A program made the position numbers and the translations under genes. From Psychrobacter sp. JB385 (lineage in GTDB: Bacteria; Pseudomonadota; Gammaproteobacteria; Pseudomonadales; Moraxellaceae): a DNA stretch of 64,000 nucleotides. Below the pieces are notes generated by a model. That model worked only from the letters and a program-made list of their open reading frames with translations, had not been told where the DNA came from and ran no database searches. Shown here piece after piece: positions 1 through 7,954 of this stretch. Every line of letters begins with the position of its first letter. Position 1 is the first letter of the stretch. Where the stretch lies: the NCBI RefSeq assembly GCF_900163785.1, contig NZ_FUKN01000001.1, forward strand, positions 186,001 through 250,000, read 5' to 3'.

Positions 1-1
1 T

Positions 2-820
2 GAAGCAGTTGCAGCAAGCTTAGAAGAGCAATATCTGCCCAAGTTTAGTGGTGATGTATTGCCACAGACACCGATTGGCATCTGTTTAGCATTAGCTGAT
101 CGCCTAGATACGCTCGTTGGTATTTTTGCGATTGACCAAGCGCCAACGGGGTCAAAAGATCCGTTTAGCTTACGTCGTTCTGCCATTGGTATTTTGCGCA
201 TTTTGATTGAGAAGCAGTTACCGATTAATCTGGTGGCATTGATTGAGCAAGCGATTAAAGGCTATAGTGATGCTGAGGGTAGCAAAATTGCCAAAATGGG
301 CGATACCTTTACCCAAGTCATGGCGTTTTTAAACTCGCGCTATCGTGCAATGTATACCGAGCAAGGCGTCAGCGTTGATACAATTCAGGCAGTGCAAGCG
401 ATTAACCCGCATATGCCGCTTGATTTTGATCAGCGTATTCGCGCGGTGCAAGCATTCAGCACGCTGTCACAAGCGTCAATGCTCGCTGATTCAAACAAGC
501 GTGTTGCCAATATATTGGCCAAGTCAGAAGTGAGCGTTGCTGATACGGTTGATGAGACGCTACTGTCTGAGCCTGCTGAGCAAAATTTATATGCAAATGT
601 TAAGCAAGCACAGACAAGGGTACAACCATTGCTGGAGCAAGCGGACTATACGCAAGTATTGCAGACGCTGGCGAGCTTAGATGAGCCGTTGACACAGTTT
701 TTTGATAATGTCATGGTCAACAGCGACGACGCGGCGCTCAAAAATAACCGCTTGGCATTATTGAAGCAAGTTCGAGCGTTATTTTTGACGGTGGCTGATA
801 TCAGTGAGTTACAGTTGTAA
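2..820 (+). CDS. glyS: Glycine--tRNA ligase beta subunit, C-terminal part (5' end outside window)
   Basis: This is the 3' portion of glyS, the beta chain of the alpha2beta2 glycyl-tRNA synthetase that charges tRNA-Gly in the cytoplasm. The frame is open from base 2, so the gene enters from the left edge; the first in-window start-like codon (position 59) is internal. The visible part carries the family stretch LADRLDTLVGIFAIDQ followed by GSKDPFSLRR, typical of the conserved GlyS core, and then the helical tRNA-binding tail. It ends at a stop that is followed about 40 bases later by a strong terminator. glyQ is expected just upstream, outside the window. The identification is secure; only completeness is limited. 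Confidence 0.95.
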   Translation, partial: EAVAASLEEQYLPKFSGDVLPQTPIGICLALADRLDTLVGIFAIDQAPTGSKDPFSLRRSAIGILRILIEKQLPINLVALIEQAIKGYSDAEGSKIAKMGDTFTQVMAFLNSRYRAMYTEQGVSVDTIQAVQAINPHMPLDFDQRIRAVQAFSTLSQASMLADSNKRVANILAKSEVSVADTVDETLLSEPAEQNLYANVKQAQTRVQPLLEQADYTQVLQTLASLDEPLTQFFDNVMVNSDDAALKNNRLALLKQVRALFLTVADISELQL

Positions 821-860
821 TTCTTTAAAAATGACATATTAATCATTAAGCGGTACATCA

Positions 861-890
861 AAAAAACTGGTCCTTTGTGGCCAGTTTTTT
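861..890 (+). terminator. Rho-independent terminator after glyS
   Basis: An inverted repeat AAAAACTGG/CCAGTTTTT with a short T-rich loop ends in a run of T, 40 bases past the glyS stop. The A-run on the left arm means it could also work in the opposite direction. Confidence 0.85.
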
Positions 891-1075
891 TGGTGTAAGC
901 GATGCCAATAAACGCCTCATAAAAGTGGTAAATCGCGAAACTCGCTATAGGTTCTATGATTATACTGTCATCCTTATTGATGGTTACGTTATACTGTTAG
1001 GACGTTTTGCAGACGGGTCAATCACATGATTGTCGTTACCTGCAAACGTTTATTCATCGTCAAAGGAGCACTGCC

Positions 1076-1372
1076 GTGTTTGCCGTTATTATCATCATTC
1101 TCGTTATCTGGGCTTCAATGTGGGCGTTCTACAAATTTATGTACCCACGTCCTCCCAAGAGTATGATGCCAAAAGAAGGTGATGTGATCACGCCGCGTCA
1201 GTGTAACTTTTGTGGTAACAGCTTGGCTGAATATCGTGGCGTCCTTGAAACCAAGCCGATAATGGCTGCCGCTAGTGATAATCCTATCGACGCCAACCAA
1301 GAATTATTCTTTTGCAATTATGAGCATCAAGCGGATTTTCATGCTGGCAAAATTTACGACCCTCATGCGTAG
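1076..1372 (+). CDS. Small membrane-anchored protein with paired-Cys motif (PP0621-like)
   Basis: A 98-residue protein of unknown function. I chose the GTG at 1076 because AAGGAG lies 7 bases upstream and it places a membrane segment (FAVIIIILVIWASMWAF) right at the N terminus; an in-frame start at 1007 has no ribosome site. The rest faces one side and holds CNFCG near residue 43 and FFCNYEH near residue 81, a CxxC...C..EH layout that could bind a metal. Small Pseudomonas proteins of the PP0621 type share a TM helix plus CxxC...C..H arrangement, so I place it there tentatively. It converges on zapA with a shared hairpin between them. Confidence 0.65.
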   Translation: MFAVIIIILVIWASMWAFYKFMYPRPPKSMMPKEGDVITPRQCNFCGNSLAEYRGVLETKPIMAAASDNPIDANQELFFCNYEHQADFHAGKIYDPHA

Positions 1373-1408
1373 AGGATTCGATTGTGAGTCAGATGATGGT
1401 ATAAGTAC

Positions 1409-1443
1409 AAAAAAAGCGCTTAGCTGTCGTGAGCTAGGCGCTT
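1409..1443 (-). terminator. Terminator for zapA (possibly bidirectional)
   Basis: A 12-bp stem (arms 1414-1425 and 1432-1443, one G-U pair) between two convergent genes. The run of A before the left arm becomes a T tract on the minus strand, so it best serves zapA. Confidence 0.8.
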
Positions 1444-1486
1444 ATCTGTTAGAGACTGACTATTTGCTTATAAACTGACTGTCCGC

Positions 1487-1933
1487 TTATAAGATGGATT
1501 GGGCGTCTTTTAGGATTTTATCCAGCAAAGCGTCAGATCGGCTGCTTTCTTGCAAACGATCTTCATCATCGCGTTGATTGGCATGAATTTTTTCATATAA
1601 GTTTAAGCAGCATAATACCAATAGATTTTCTTGACTGAGACTTGGCGCATCTTTTCTAAGCTCTTGAGCATAGTCATTGATATAAAAAACCGCTGAGCGC
1701 AGCTCTTCTTGTTCATGTACAGGACAATAGATAGGGTAGGTAACCCCTGCAATCGAAATATCAACTTTTTTGATTTGAGGCTCAGGGGTGTTATTAGTAT
1801 TGGGTTTAGATTGGGCTGCAACGGTTGTAGCGCCAGCTCCAGTTGCTGCGCCTTTTTGTGATTTTGGGTCAGTGGAGCGTGTTTGGTTGGCGGCTAGCTT
1901 TTCTTCTAAAGACTTGGGGTGGTTATTGGTCAT
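1487..1933 (-). CDS. zapA: Cell division protein ZapA
   Basis: ZapA binds FtsZ at mid-cell and promotes protofilament bundling. The last ~95 residues match the family: a short beta-hairpin domain (VDISIAGVTYPIYC) followed by EQEELRSAVFYINDYAQEL and a long C-terminal helix including ENLLVLCCLNLYEKI. The protein is 148 residues against roughly 100-110 for most ZapA because of a hydrophilic Ala/Thr/Asn-rich N-terminal extension of about 50 residues. AGGA sits upstream of the ATG. The next upstream gene on the same strand is a small coiled-coil protein, so the two probably form an operon; a hairpin terminator follows. Confidence 0.9.
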   Translation of the reverse strand: MTNNHPKSLEEKLAANQTRSTDPKSQKGAATGAGATTVAAQSKPNTNNTPEPQIKKVDISIAGVTYPIYCPVHEQEELRSAVFYINDYAQELRKDAPSLSQENLLVLCCLNLYEKIHANQRDDEDRLQESSRSDALLDKILKDAQSIL

Positions 1934-2000
1934 GATAAATCCTACAATGTCTGGTCAATAAAGTGAGTAATATAAGATATTACTAGGATGAATGGACTGG

Positions 2001-2441
2001 CTAACCTTCTGCTTGGTCAATGCGTGTTAAGCGTTTTAAAACGACTTGCGTTCGCTCAGCGGCCAATTGATTTTTCTTTTGTAAGTCATTATTTTGCTGT
2101 TTAATATCGTGATATTGCTGTTTTAATTCTTTATTATGCTGCTGTAGATCATTGTTTTGTTGTTTTAACTGGCTGATTTGTTTTTGCAGCTTGTCTTGCT
2201 CTTCACCAATCATATGATGTGCTTCTGCAAGGTTTTGATAGCGCTTGTCGAGATCATTCAATTGTTTTTTGGCACCATCACGTTCTGTATGGCTCGTATT
2301 GAGCTTGTTTTGTAGTGCAGTCAGCTCTTGGGTATTGGTGACGGGGTTTTGTTTGAGGCTGCTAAGTTCAGCACTGACAAGCTGATACTGCTTTTTGATG
2401 TCGAGTATCGTTTTTTCTAATAATTTAAGTTGATCATACAT
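2001..2441 (-). CDS. ZapB-like coiled-coil protein (TIGR02449-type)
   Basis: A 146-residue protein that is almost wholly coiled coil: repeated Leu/Gln/Asn heptads run from about residue 5 to 130, with many KQQNNDLQ-type repeats. It ends in LAAERTQVVLKRLTRIDQ, which resembles the short conserved tail of the TIGR02449 family found beside zapA in pseudomonads. From this neighbourhood it is likely an auxiliary Z-ring protein acting with ZapA, by analogy to ZapB; that role is inferred. It is longer than the usual ~70-90 residue relatives. It lies 67 bases upstream of zapA and is divergent from the YgfB-family gene. Confidence 0.7.
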   Translation of the reverse strand: MYDQLKLLEKTILDIKKQYQLVSAELSSLKQNPVTNTQELTALQNKLNTSHTERDGAKKQLNDLDKRYQNLAEAHHMIGEEQDKLQKQISQLKQQNNDLQQHNKELKQQYHDIKQQNNDLQKKNQLAAERTQVVLKRLTRIDQAEG

Positions 2442-2654
2442 AGTCAGTTTTTATCCTTAACAAGTAAACGTGGATGAATTTTGTTCTCTGCGTTTAATAA
2501 TGCCATAGGTGACCGCATAATATCTATATCAACAAAGTAATTACACGTATTAGGCTTGGCCTTTTTATATTTATTAGCCGTGCTCTGGTCAGTGACAGGG
2601 TACGGCATCTATTTTCTGTTTTTTAAGCAATAACTACTCATTAGGATATCTATT

Positions 2655-3308
2655 ATGAATGACAATATTTCTGGCTGGAACACTTGGCTTGCCGCTTTTG
2701 ACGATTGGACTGATGTGTCTATCAGTGAGGTACATGGCTTGATGACGGGGCTGATGACGGCTTGTAACGCACCTGACGAAGCAACTTGGGCGAAGGTATT
2801 TGAGGAGCTGAGCTTTGCACCACTACCAGAGGCTGCATTGACATTGCTAGCGGAAGAAGCGGAGGACACGGTGTTTCAGTTAAAAGACAAAGATGATGCT
2901 TATTCTTACATGCCGCTCATACCAGATGATGAACATGATTTATACGAGCGTGTGATAGCATTGAAACAGTGGGCAAACGGTTTTATGACGGGTTTTGGCA
3001 TTACTGATTGTAGCCTCACGAGTGAGGAAAATGAGATGCTGTCCGATTTGGCAAAAATTGGTGCCATTCGCCTTGAGGACGACGAAGATTTTGAAGGTGG
3101 CGAAGAGTCTTACTTGTACCTTTATGAGTTTGCACGTATGGTACCTGTAAGCTTTGCGACGCGTAAGCGCAAACCTGTCAAAGATATCGCGCTGATTGCT
3201 GGACTCTCTATTAATGCCAAAACAGCCAAAGAACTGCAAGCAGAAGGCAAACGACCAAAACCGATGCCACCCGTGCTTGACGTGATGAATCAGAATAATC
3301 CATCATAA
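2655..3308 (+). CDS. UPF0149 (YgfB/YecA) family protein
   Basis: A 217-residue all-helical cytoplasmic protein of the UPF0149/YgfB family. Recognisable blocks are SEVHGLMTGLMTA near the N terminus, LIPDDEHDLYERVIALKQWANGFMTGFG in the middle and the acidic EDDEDFEGGEESYLYLYEFARM stretch; the middle block is the family signature (cited here only in part: LKQWANGFMTGFG). In pseudomonads YgfB relatives sit before pepP-ubiH and are reported to influence beta-lactamase and peptidoglycan recycling regulation; here argE follows instead. AGGA precedes the ATG. Molecular function is unknown. Confidence 0.8.
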   Translation: MNDNISGWNTWLAAFDDWTDVSISEVHGLMTGLMTACNAPDEATWAKVFEELSFAPLPEAALTLLAEEAEDTVFQLKDKDDAYSYMPLIPDDEHDLYERVIALKQWANGFMTGFGITDCSLTSEENEMLSDLAKIGAIRLEDDEDFEGGEESYLYLYEFARMVPVSFATRKRKPVKDIALIAGLSINAKTAKELQAEGKRPKPMPPVLDVMNQNNPS

Positions 3309-3371
3309 GACGAATCTGATACCTCATAGTTTTTAAGAAATAGCTCTTAAGAATCGTAATAGGGATATTTT

Positions 3372-4604
3372 ATGAATACAAATAATAGTAATGACAACAG
3401 TCACACGCCGTCTGATACGGTTTACCCTGAACAAAGCCTTGACTGGCTGACGCGGCTTATCGCCTTCGATACGGTCAGTCGACATTCCAACTTAGCATTG
3501 ATTGAAGACGTGCAAGCGTACTGTGAGCAGTTGGGTCTGACGGTAGATTTGACTTTTAATGAAGCCAAAAATAAAGCCAATCTATTTGTGACTGTACCCG
3601 CTGGTGAAAACGCTGACATCGTGAATAACGGTTTGGTGCTCTCAGGTCATACTGATGTCGTGCCTGTCGATGGTCAAGACTGGACGTCAGAGCCGTTTAC
3701 CGCGACGATACGTGGTGACAAGTTATATGGACGCGGTGCGTGTGATATGAAAGGTTTTATCGCGTGTGCGCTAACGATGTTGCCACAAGCAGTACAGTTA
3801 TCCAATAGCGGTCAGCTGCGTCGTCCCTTGCATTTGGCCCTGTCGTTCGATGAAGAGGTAGGCTGTTTGGGTGCGCCATTGATTTTGGCAGACCTAAAAG
3901 CACGTGGTATCACCCCTGATTACTGTATCGTCGGTGAGCCGACCAATATGGCGATGGTTGTCGCGCACAAAGGTATCGCAGTATATCGTTGCCGTGTCCA
4001 TGGCAAGTCAGCGCATTCTTCATTGATTGCACAAGGTGTCAATGCGATCAGCTATGCTAGCAGACTGGTTGGCTATGTTGATACGCTTGCCGAAGAGCTG
4101 AGCGCTCGTGATGACAATGATGCATTGTTTACGGTGCCTTATTCTACCTTATCAGTAGGTACTATACATGGCGGCACAGCCACCAATATCGTGCCCAATC
4201 TTTGCGAGTTCACCTTTGACTACCGCAACCTGCCCCACATGACGCAAGACGATATACTGGCGCCTATTCAAGCAAAAGTCGCTGAGCTAAATGCCCAAAT
4301 GCAAGCACGTGCGCCTGAGACGGGTATTGAGCTGATGCAAGAAGAGAGCGTTCCAGCAATGACGGATAGCGATAGCGCTGAGCTACAGTCATTGATAGCG
4401 GCGCTGACAGGGGATAACGAGCGTCATAAAGTCGCTTACGCAACGGAAGGTGGTCAGTTTACCAATGCAGGCATCCCAACGATCATCTGCGGCCCTGGTA
4501 GTATTGAGCAGGCACACAAAGCGGATGAATATGTTGAACTGATCGAAATCGAACGTTGTGACGGCTTTTTGCAAAAACTATTAGACAGTTGTACCGTCAA
4601 GTAG
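3372..4604 (+). CDS. argE: Acetylornithine deacetylase
   Basis: ArgE removes the acetyl group from N-acetylornithine to give ornithine in arginine synthesis; it is a cytoplasmic di-metal M20 peptidase-family enzyme. Signatures are SGHTDVVPVDGQDW (metal ligand His in HTD), GRGACDMKGFIA, and SFDEEVGCLGA with the catalytic Glu pair; the dimerisation domain with HGKSAHSS follows. Length 410 residues is slightly above the usual ~385 owing to an Asn/Ser/Asp-rich N terminus. A GGGA ribosome site precedes the ATG. It is a single transcription unit closed by a hairpin. DapE is the closest alternative, but the GQDW and GACDMKGFIA versions are those of ArgE. Confidence 0.9.
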   Translation: MNTNNSNDNSHTPSDTVYPEQSLDWLTRLIAFDTVSRHSNLALIEDVQAYCEQLGLTVDLTFNEAKNKANLFVTVPAGENADIVNNGLVLSGHTDVVPVDGQDWTSEPFTATIRGDKLYGRGACDMKGFIACALTMLPQAVQLSNSGQLRRPLHLALSFDEEVGCLGAPLILADLKARGITPDYCIVGEPTNMAMVVAHKGIAVYRCRVHGKSAHSSLIAQGVNAISYASRLVGYVDTLAEELSARDDNDALFTVPYSTLSVGTIHGGTATNIVPNLCEFTFDYRNLPHMTQDDILAPIQAKVAELNAQMQARAPETGIELMQEESVPAMTDSDSAELQSLIAALTGDNERHKVAYATEGGQFTNAGIPTIICGPGSIEQAHKADEYVELIEIERCDGFLQKLLDSCTVK

Positions 4605-4649
4605 TCTATAAAACTGCCAAACATATGTATATAATATAAGTAAGTATAA

Positions 4650-4682
4650 AAATACCGTCTTCATGGCGGTATTTCTTTTTTT
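4650..4682 (+). terminator. Rho-independent terminator after argE
   Basis: Arms AAATACCG (4650-4657) and CGGTATTT (4667-4674) are followed by C and a run of seven T. Confidence 0.85.
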
Positions 4683-4739
4683 GGCGATATGGCTGTCTGT
4701 ATAAGAACCATTTATATATAACAAAGTAGGGATTAGCTG

Positions 4740-5468
4740 ATGTCTTGGCATCTGTTTGCAGTATTTTTCGCAAGTACATTTTTGATTTCCGCGACCCCAG
4801 GTCCCAATATGCTACTGGCATTCCAGTACGGCATGAACTATGGCGTGAAGCGGACGTTATGGACGCTGGCAGGTTTGAGCCTTGGTCTATTTGTATTACT
4901 GCTATCGACATTATTGGGGCTGGATGTGATCAGCCGTCAATCGCCTTGGCTACTCACAATTATCAAAGCGGTAGGCGCGGCATACTTGGTGTATTTGGGA
5001 ATTAGTTCATGGCGCGATGCAGGTGATGGTAGCTTGATGAGCGATGCTAAAGAATTAAGTGCAGAGGTTGAAGCCGATTATGCTGCTGCTGAGGGTAGGA
5101 CTGATACACCGCAGCCGCGCTCGCTGTCTAGTGCAGCGGTCAAGGCAGAGCCTAGTAACCTTATTCTGTTTCGTACGGGTGTTTGGGTATCCTTATCCAA
5201 TCCAAAAGCGATCTTATTCTTTGCGGCCTTTTTTCCTAAGTTTATTAATTTTAGTGCGCCGCTATGGCCGCAATATATCTTATTGACCATTGGGCTATTC
5301 ATGAGTGAAACCATTTGGCAGATCGTATATACCTTAGGTGGTAAAAAGTTGGCAAGCTGGCTTGATGTCGGTAATCGCTTAGCATGGCTCAATCGTGGTT
5401 GCGGCATTATCTTTATCATAATTGCAGCGGCTTTGTTTGCTGAAGTAATCAATAGTTTTATGGTATAA
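4740..5468 (+). CDS. LysE/RhtB-family amino-acid exporter
   Basis: An inner-membrane translocator of the LysE/RhtB family, which export amino acids or homoserine lactones by proton exchange. The N terminus carries the family mark ISATPGPNML inside the first membrane helix, followed by further helices at roughly residues 40-62, 70-90, 140-165, 175-195 and 218-240. A hydrophilic insertion of about 45 residues (93-138, rich in Ala, Asp, Ser) lies in the loop between helices 3 and 4, making it 242 residues instead of ~205. The substrate cannot be read from sequence. It stands alone between a terminator and a long AT-rich spacer. Confidence 0.85.
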   Translation: MSWHLFAVFFASTFLISATPGPNMLLAFQYGMNYGVKRTLWTLAGLSLGLFVLLLSTLLGLDVISRQSPWLLTIIKAVGAAYLVYLGISSWRDAGDGSLMSDAKELSAEVEADYAAAEGRTDTPQPRSLSSAAVKAEPSNLILFRTGVWVSLSNPKAILFFAAFFPKFINFSAPLWPQYILLTIGLFMSETIWQIVYTLGGKKLASWLDVGNRLAWLNRGCGIIFIIIAAALFAEVINSFMV

Positions 5469-5555
5469 AAAGTTATTAGTTATTATTTGAAATAATTACT
5501 CTATTAAATTATTAGTCTCGGGTATTGCATTTTTTTGTTATTTAAAAATTAATAG

Positions 5556-5583
5556 TTGACAATATTTTTTAAATCGTTATTAT
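5556..5583 (+). promoter_or_regulatory. Predicted sigma70 promoter
   Basis: TTGACA at 5556-5561 and TATTAT at 5578-5583 are separated by 16 bases. It would start transcription about 80 bases before the small ORF at 5672. Confidence 0.55.
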
Positions 5584-5671
5584 TATCTCACTGATTTATA
5601 GTCTTGCTATAAATTTTTAATAAACTGCTACTGTCGCCCTGACATTAGCCACAACCTATGGAGGAATCATC

Positions 5672-5758
5672 GTGTCCTATATAACTGTTAAGACGTTTTT
5701 AAAGACTGAATGTATGAAAAGCATGACAACAATGAAGACTTCGAAAAGGTTTGGCTAA
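5672..5758 (+). CDS. Possible 28-residue small protein or leader peptide
   Basis: A short ORF starting with GTG right after TATGGAGGAATCATC, one of the better ribosome sites in this stretch, and lying about 90 bases downstream of a promoter with a perfect TTGACA box. The product is basic (Lys-rich, no acidic stretch) with no membrane segment and no recognised motif. It might be a real small protein, a leader peptide, or the intact 5' end of a gene that was otherwise lost; nothing continues the frame downstream. rtcB begins 470 bases later, so direct attenuation of rtcB is doubtful. Confidence 0.35.
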   Translation: MSYITVKTFLKTECMKSMTTMKTSKRFG

Positions 5759-6126
5759 ATTTATATATAGCTATTGAGTGATATTCTATCTATTCATATC
5801 AATGAATAGCCTCCTATATGTACTCGCTCCATCCTTCTTCTACATCTACTTTGTCAAAATAACGATGCGATAGTGCTAAGTAGTTTCACACTTGCTGTTA
5901 TCTGTTTATCCAACATTCTGCTGTATCTTTATTACCAAAAAATTATTTACGCTAATATTTAGCGATTGTCTACCTGTGCGCATAATATCTATGTTCTCAT
6001 TTTTGGTATGAAAGGCTCTTCTTTAAAACGTTCATAATAAAGCAGCCATAAATTTTTATTGATTTTTAATTAATAAAAATACGATTTTTTATTGCCTATT
6101 ATTTCTTAGATAATAATTTTTTCTTA

Positions 6127-6143
6127 TTAAACATTATGTTTAA
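6127..6143. promoter_or_regulatory. Perfect palindrome upstream of rtcB, possible operator
   Basis: TTAAACAT-T-ATGTTTAA is a perfect 17-base palindrome about 90 bases before the rtcB start, a suitable place for a dimeric repressor or activator. The base composition around it is very AT-rich, so chance cannot be excluded. Confidence 0.35.
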
Positions 6144-6230
6144 TCGAGACAGATAAGTAATGTCTAAAAAATATAAATAGGCAAATTAAAAAATACATGG
6201 CTTTAAAATAAAAGAATGGAAATAAAAATA

Positions 6231-7445
6231 ATGAGCATTCAATTAACGTTAAATAAAAGTGGCAAACATGGCGTGCCTGTCAAAATCTACACCTCGGATG
6301 TCGAACAAGGCGCGATGCAGCAATTACGCAACTTGGCGCAGCTGGAGTTTATACACTCGCACATTGCGGTGATGCCTGATGTACACGTGGGTAAAGGCGC
6401 GACCGTTGGCAGCGTGATTCCAACTAAGTCAGCCGTGATACCTGCGGCAGTCGGTGTGGATATCGGCTGCGGTATGAACGCGGTACGCTTATCACTCACG
6501 GCAAGCGATTTGCCTGATAGCTTAAGGTCATTACGCTTGGTAGTAGAGCAACAAGTGCCTGTGGGTTTCAACATGCACAAGCAAATCCAAGCGAAAAACT
6601 CCACACTTGACCCATTAGGCAAACGCCTAAAGCCAATTACCGATAAGCATCCGGGCTTGCTTAAAATGCTTAAAGGTTTTGAGCAGACATGGGCCAAGCA
6701 GCTCGGCACGCTGGGCGGTGGCAATCATTTCATTGAGCTGTGCTTGGATGAAAACCAAGATGTCTGGGTGATGCTGCATTCTGGTAGTCGCGGCATTGGT
6801 AATTGTATCGGGCGCTATTTTATCAATCTGGCCAAAAAAGAGCGTCAATCGCGCTTTGGTCATGTGCCCGATCGTGATTTGTCGTATTTTGCCCAAGGGT
6901 CTGACAGCTTTGCTGATTATGTTGAGGCGGTCGGCTGGGCGCAGGATTACGCGCTAGAGAATCGCCGCGAGATGATGCGTTTGGTCATTAAGGCGCTGCA
7001 ATCGCCGCAAGCAGGATTACCACGATTTCAGCTGACCAAAGAAGCTATCAATTGCCATCATAACTATGTCAATGAAGAGGTGCATTTTGGCGAGCAGGTT
7101 TACGTGACGCGTAAAGGCGCAATCAGTGCTTATGCCGGTGAGCTTGGCATTATCCCCGGCTCTATGGGTGCAAAATCTTTTATCGTCCGTGGTCTAGGCG
7201 CGTCAGAGTCGTTTTGTTCTTGCTCACATGGGGCAGGGCGGCAGATGAGCCGTGGTAAAGCGATACGCGCGTTCACCATTGATGAGCTAAAAGCGCAAAC
7301 CGATGGTGTCGAATGTCGTAAAGACAAAGGCGTTATCGATGAGATACCCGGCGCGTACAAAGACATTGATGAAGTGATGGCTAATCAAAAAGACTTGGTT
7401 GAAGTGGTGCATACGCTAAAACAAGTTATTTGTATTAAGGGCTAA
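6231..7445 (+). CDS. rtcB: RNA-splicing ligase RtcB
   Basis: RtcB joins RNA 2',3'-cyclic phosphate or 3'-phosphate ends to 5'-OH ends using GTP and Mn2+, in tRNA splicing or RNA repair. All active-site motifs are present: GVDIGCGMNA (metal Asp and Cys), GGGNHFIEL, MLHSGSRGIG, and CSCSHGAGR with the His that is guanylylated. About 404 residues matches the E. coli-type enzyme. The ATG at 6231 gives the usual N terminus; one at 6216 is also in frame. No rtcA, rtcR or prfH lies next to it. A miniature inverted-repeat element touches its stop codon. Regulation may involve the palindrome at 6127. Confidence 0.95.
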   Translation: MSIQLTLNKSGKHGVPVKIYTSDVEQGAMQQLRNLAQLEFIHSHIAVMPDVHVGKGATVGSVIPTKSAVIPAAVGVDIGCGMNAVRLSLTASDLPDSLRSLRLVVEQQVPVGFNMHKQIQAKNSTLDPLGKRLKPITDKHPGLLKMLKGFEQTWAKQLGTLGGGNHFIELCLDENQDVWVMLHSGSRGIGNCIGRYFINLAKKERQSRFGHVPDRDLSYFAQGSDSFADYVEAVGWAQDYALENRREMMRLVIKALQSPQAGLPRFQLTKEAINCHHNYVNEEVHFGEQVYVTRKGAISAYAGELGIIPGSMGAKSFIVRGLGASESFCSCSHGAGRQMSRGKAIRAFTIDELKAQTDGVECRKDKGVIDEIPGAYKDIDEVMANQKDLVEVVHTLKQVICIKG

Positions 7446-7548
7446 TACCAAGCCTGCAAATCCTCTTAGCGTCGTCAAACTTGCTTAATGTGCTGGATGT
7501 ACAATTTGCGCTCGTTTTCCTCGCTAAGATGATTTTCGGCATTGGTAT
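7445..7548. repeat. 104-bp miniature inverted-repeat element (MITE-like)
   Basis: Terminal inverted repeats of 27 bases (7445-7471 and 7522-7548) match at 22 positions; both ends read ATACCAA and both inner edges TCTTAGCG. The interior is non-coding. The left end overlaps the last base of the rtcB stop codon and TA dinucleotides occur at both tips, so a Tc/IS630-type TA target is possible. It is not seen elsewhere in this window. Confidence 0.6.
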
Positions 7549-7575
7549 CTCAGAAAATAAAAAACAGGTAACAAT

Positions 7576-7812
7576 ATGAGCTTAAAACAAACGTTAAAAA
7601 AGGCCAAACAAATTGAACGACAGTTAGACAATCAGACTGAAGCAGGTGCACAACACTCGCTAGGCACTGTCAAACCGCGCAATTATTTGGCGCTTGATCC
7701 GCTGTTAAGAAAAGGCGGTATCCATGAAAAAGAAGATATTGATATCGTCCGAAAAAAACGTCGTCGTGAGACCAAGCAGCAGTTACGGAAGACAGATTGG
7801 TTGTCAGAATAA
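7576..7812 (+). CDS. Small basic protein of unknown function
   Basis: A 78-residue, highly charged protein. The N-terminal third is a Lys/Gln-rich helix, then comes the conserved-looking block RNYLALDPLLRKGGIHEKE and a very basic tail (VRKKRRRETKQQLRKTDW). The DPLLRKGG-H-KE followed by basic residues suggests RNA or ribosome binding; its layout (DPLxR then a Lys/Arg tail) faintly recalls the ribosome-rescue factor ArfA, but key ArfA residues are absent and I do not claim that identity. It lies downstream of rtcB, separated by the miniature element, with its own AGG ribosome site. Confidence 0.65.
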   Translation: MSLKQTLKKAKQIERQLDNQTEAGAQHSLGTVKPRNYLALDPLLRKGGIHEKEDIDIVRKKRRRETKQQLRKTDWLSE

Positions 7813-7954
7813 AGATAAATAATGGTTTGAAAAAGTCGCTTGATACTAACCATGGGCGGCTTTTCCTTCATTTAAATAGTTATAATGGCAAATATCACTC
7901 AACCAATAAAACCAAATATATAAAAAGTATTAAAAAAACGTAAAGTAGGATTTT

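Larger units (their letters stand above)
5469..6230. other. Long AT-rich spacer upstream of rtcB
   Basis: About 760 bases, markedly richer in A and T than the neighbouring genes. It holds a good sigma70-like promoter (5556-5583), a possible 28-codon ORF with a clear ribosome site (5672-5758), a small perfect hairpin (CTATTCAT/ATGAATAG near 5791-5810) and a perfect 17-base palindrome (6127-6143) before rtcB. No long ORF is visible. Confidence 0.6.

Noticed and set aside
1372..2650. 6S RNA next to zapA
   Set aside because: In enterobacteria ssrS lies by zapA, but only 115 bases separate zapA from its downstream neighbour and no long rod-like RNA with a central bubble can be seen there or in the 2442-2654 spacer.
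7576..7812. ArfA ribosome-rescue factor
   Set aside because: The DPLxR plus basic tail resembles ArfA only loosely; the ArfA KKGKGSYKRK-type core is missing.
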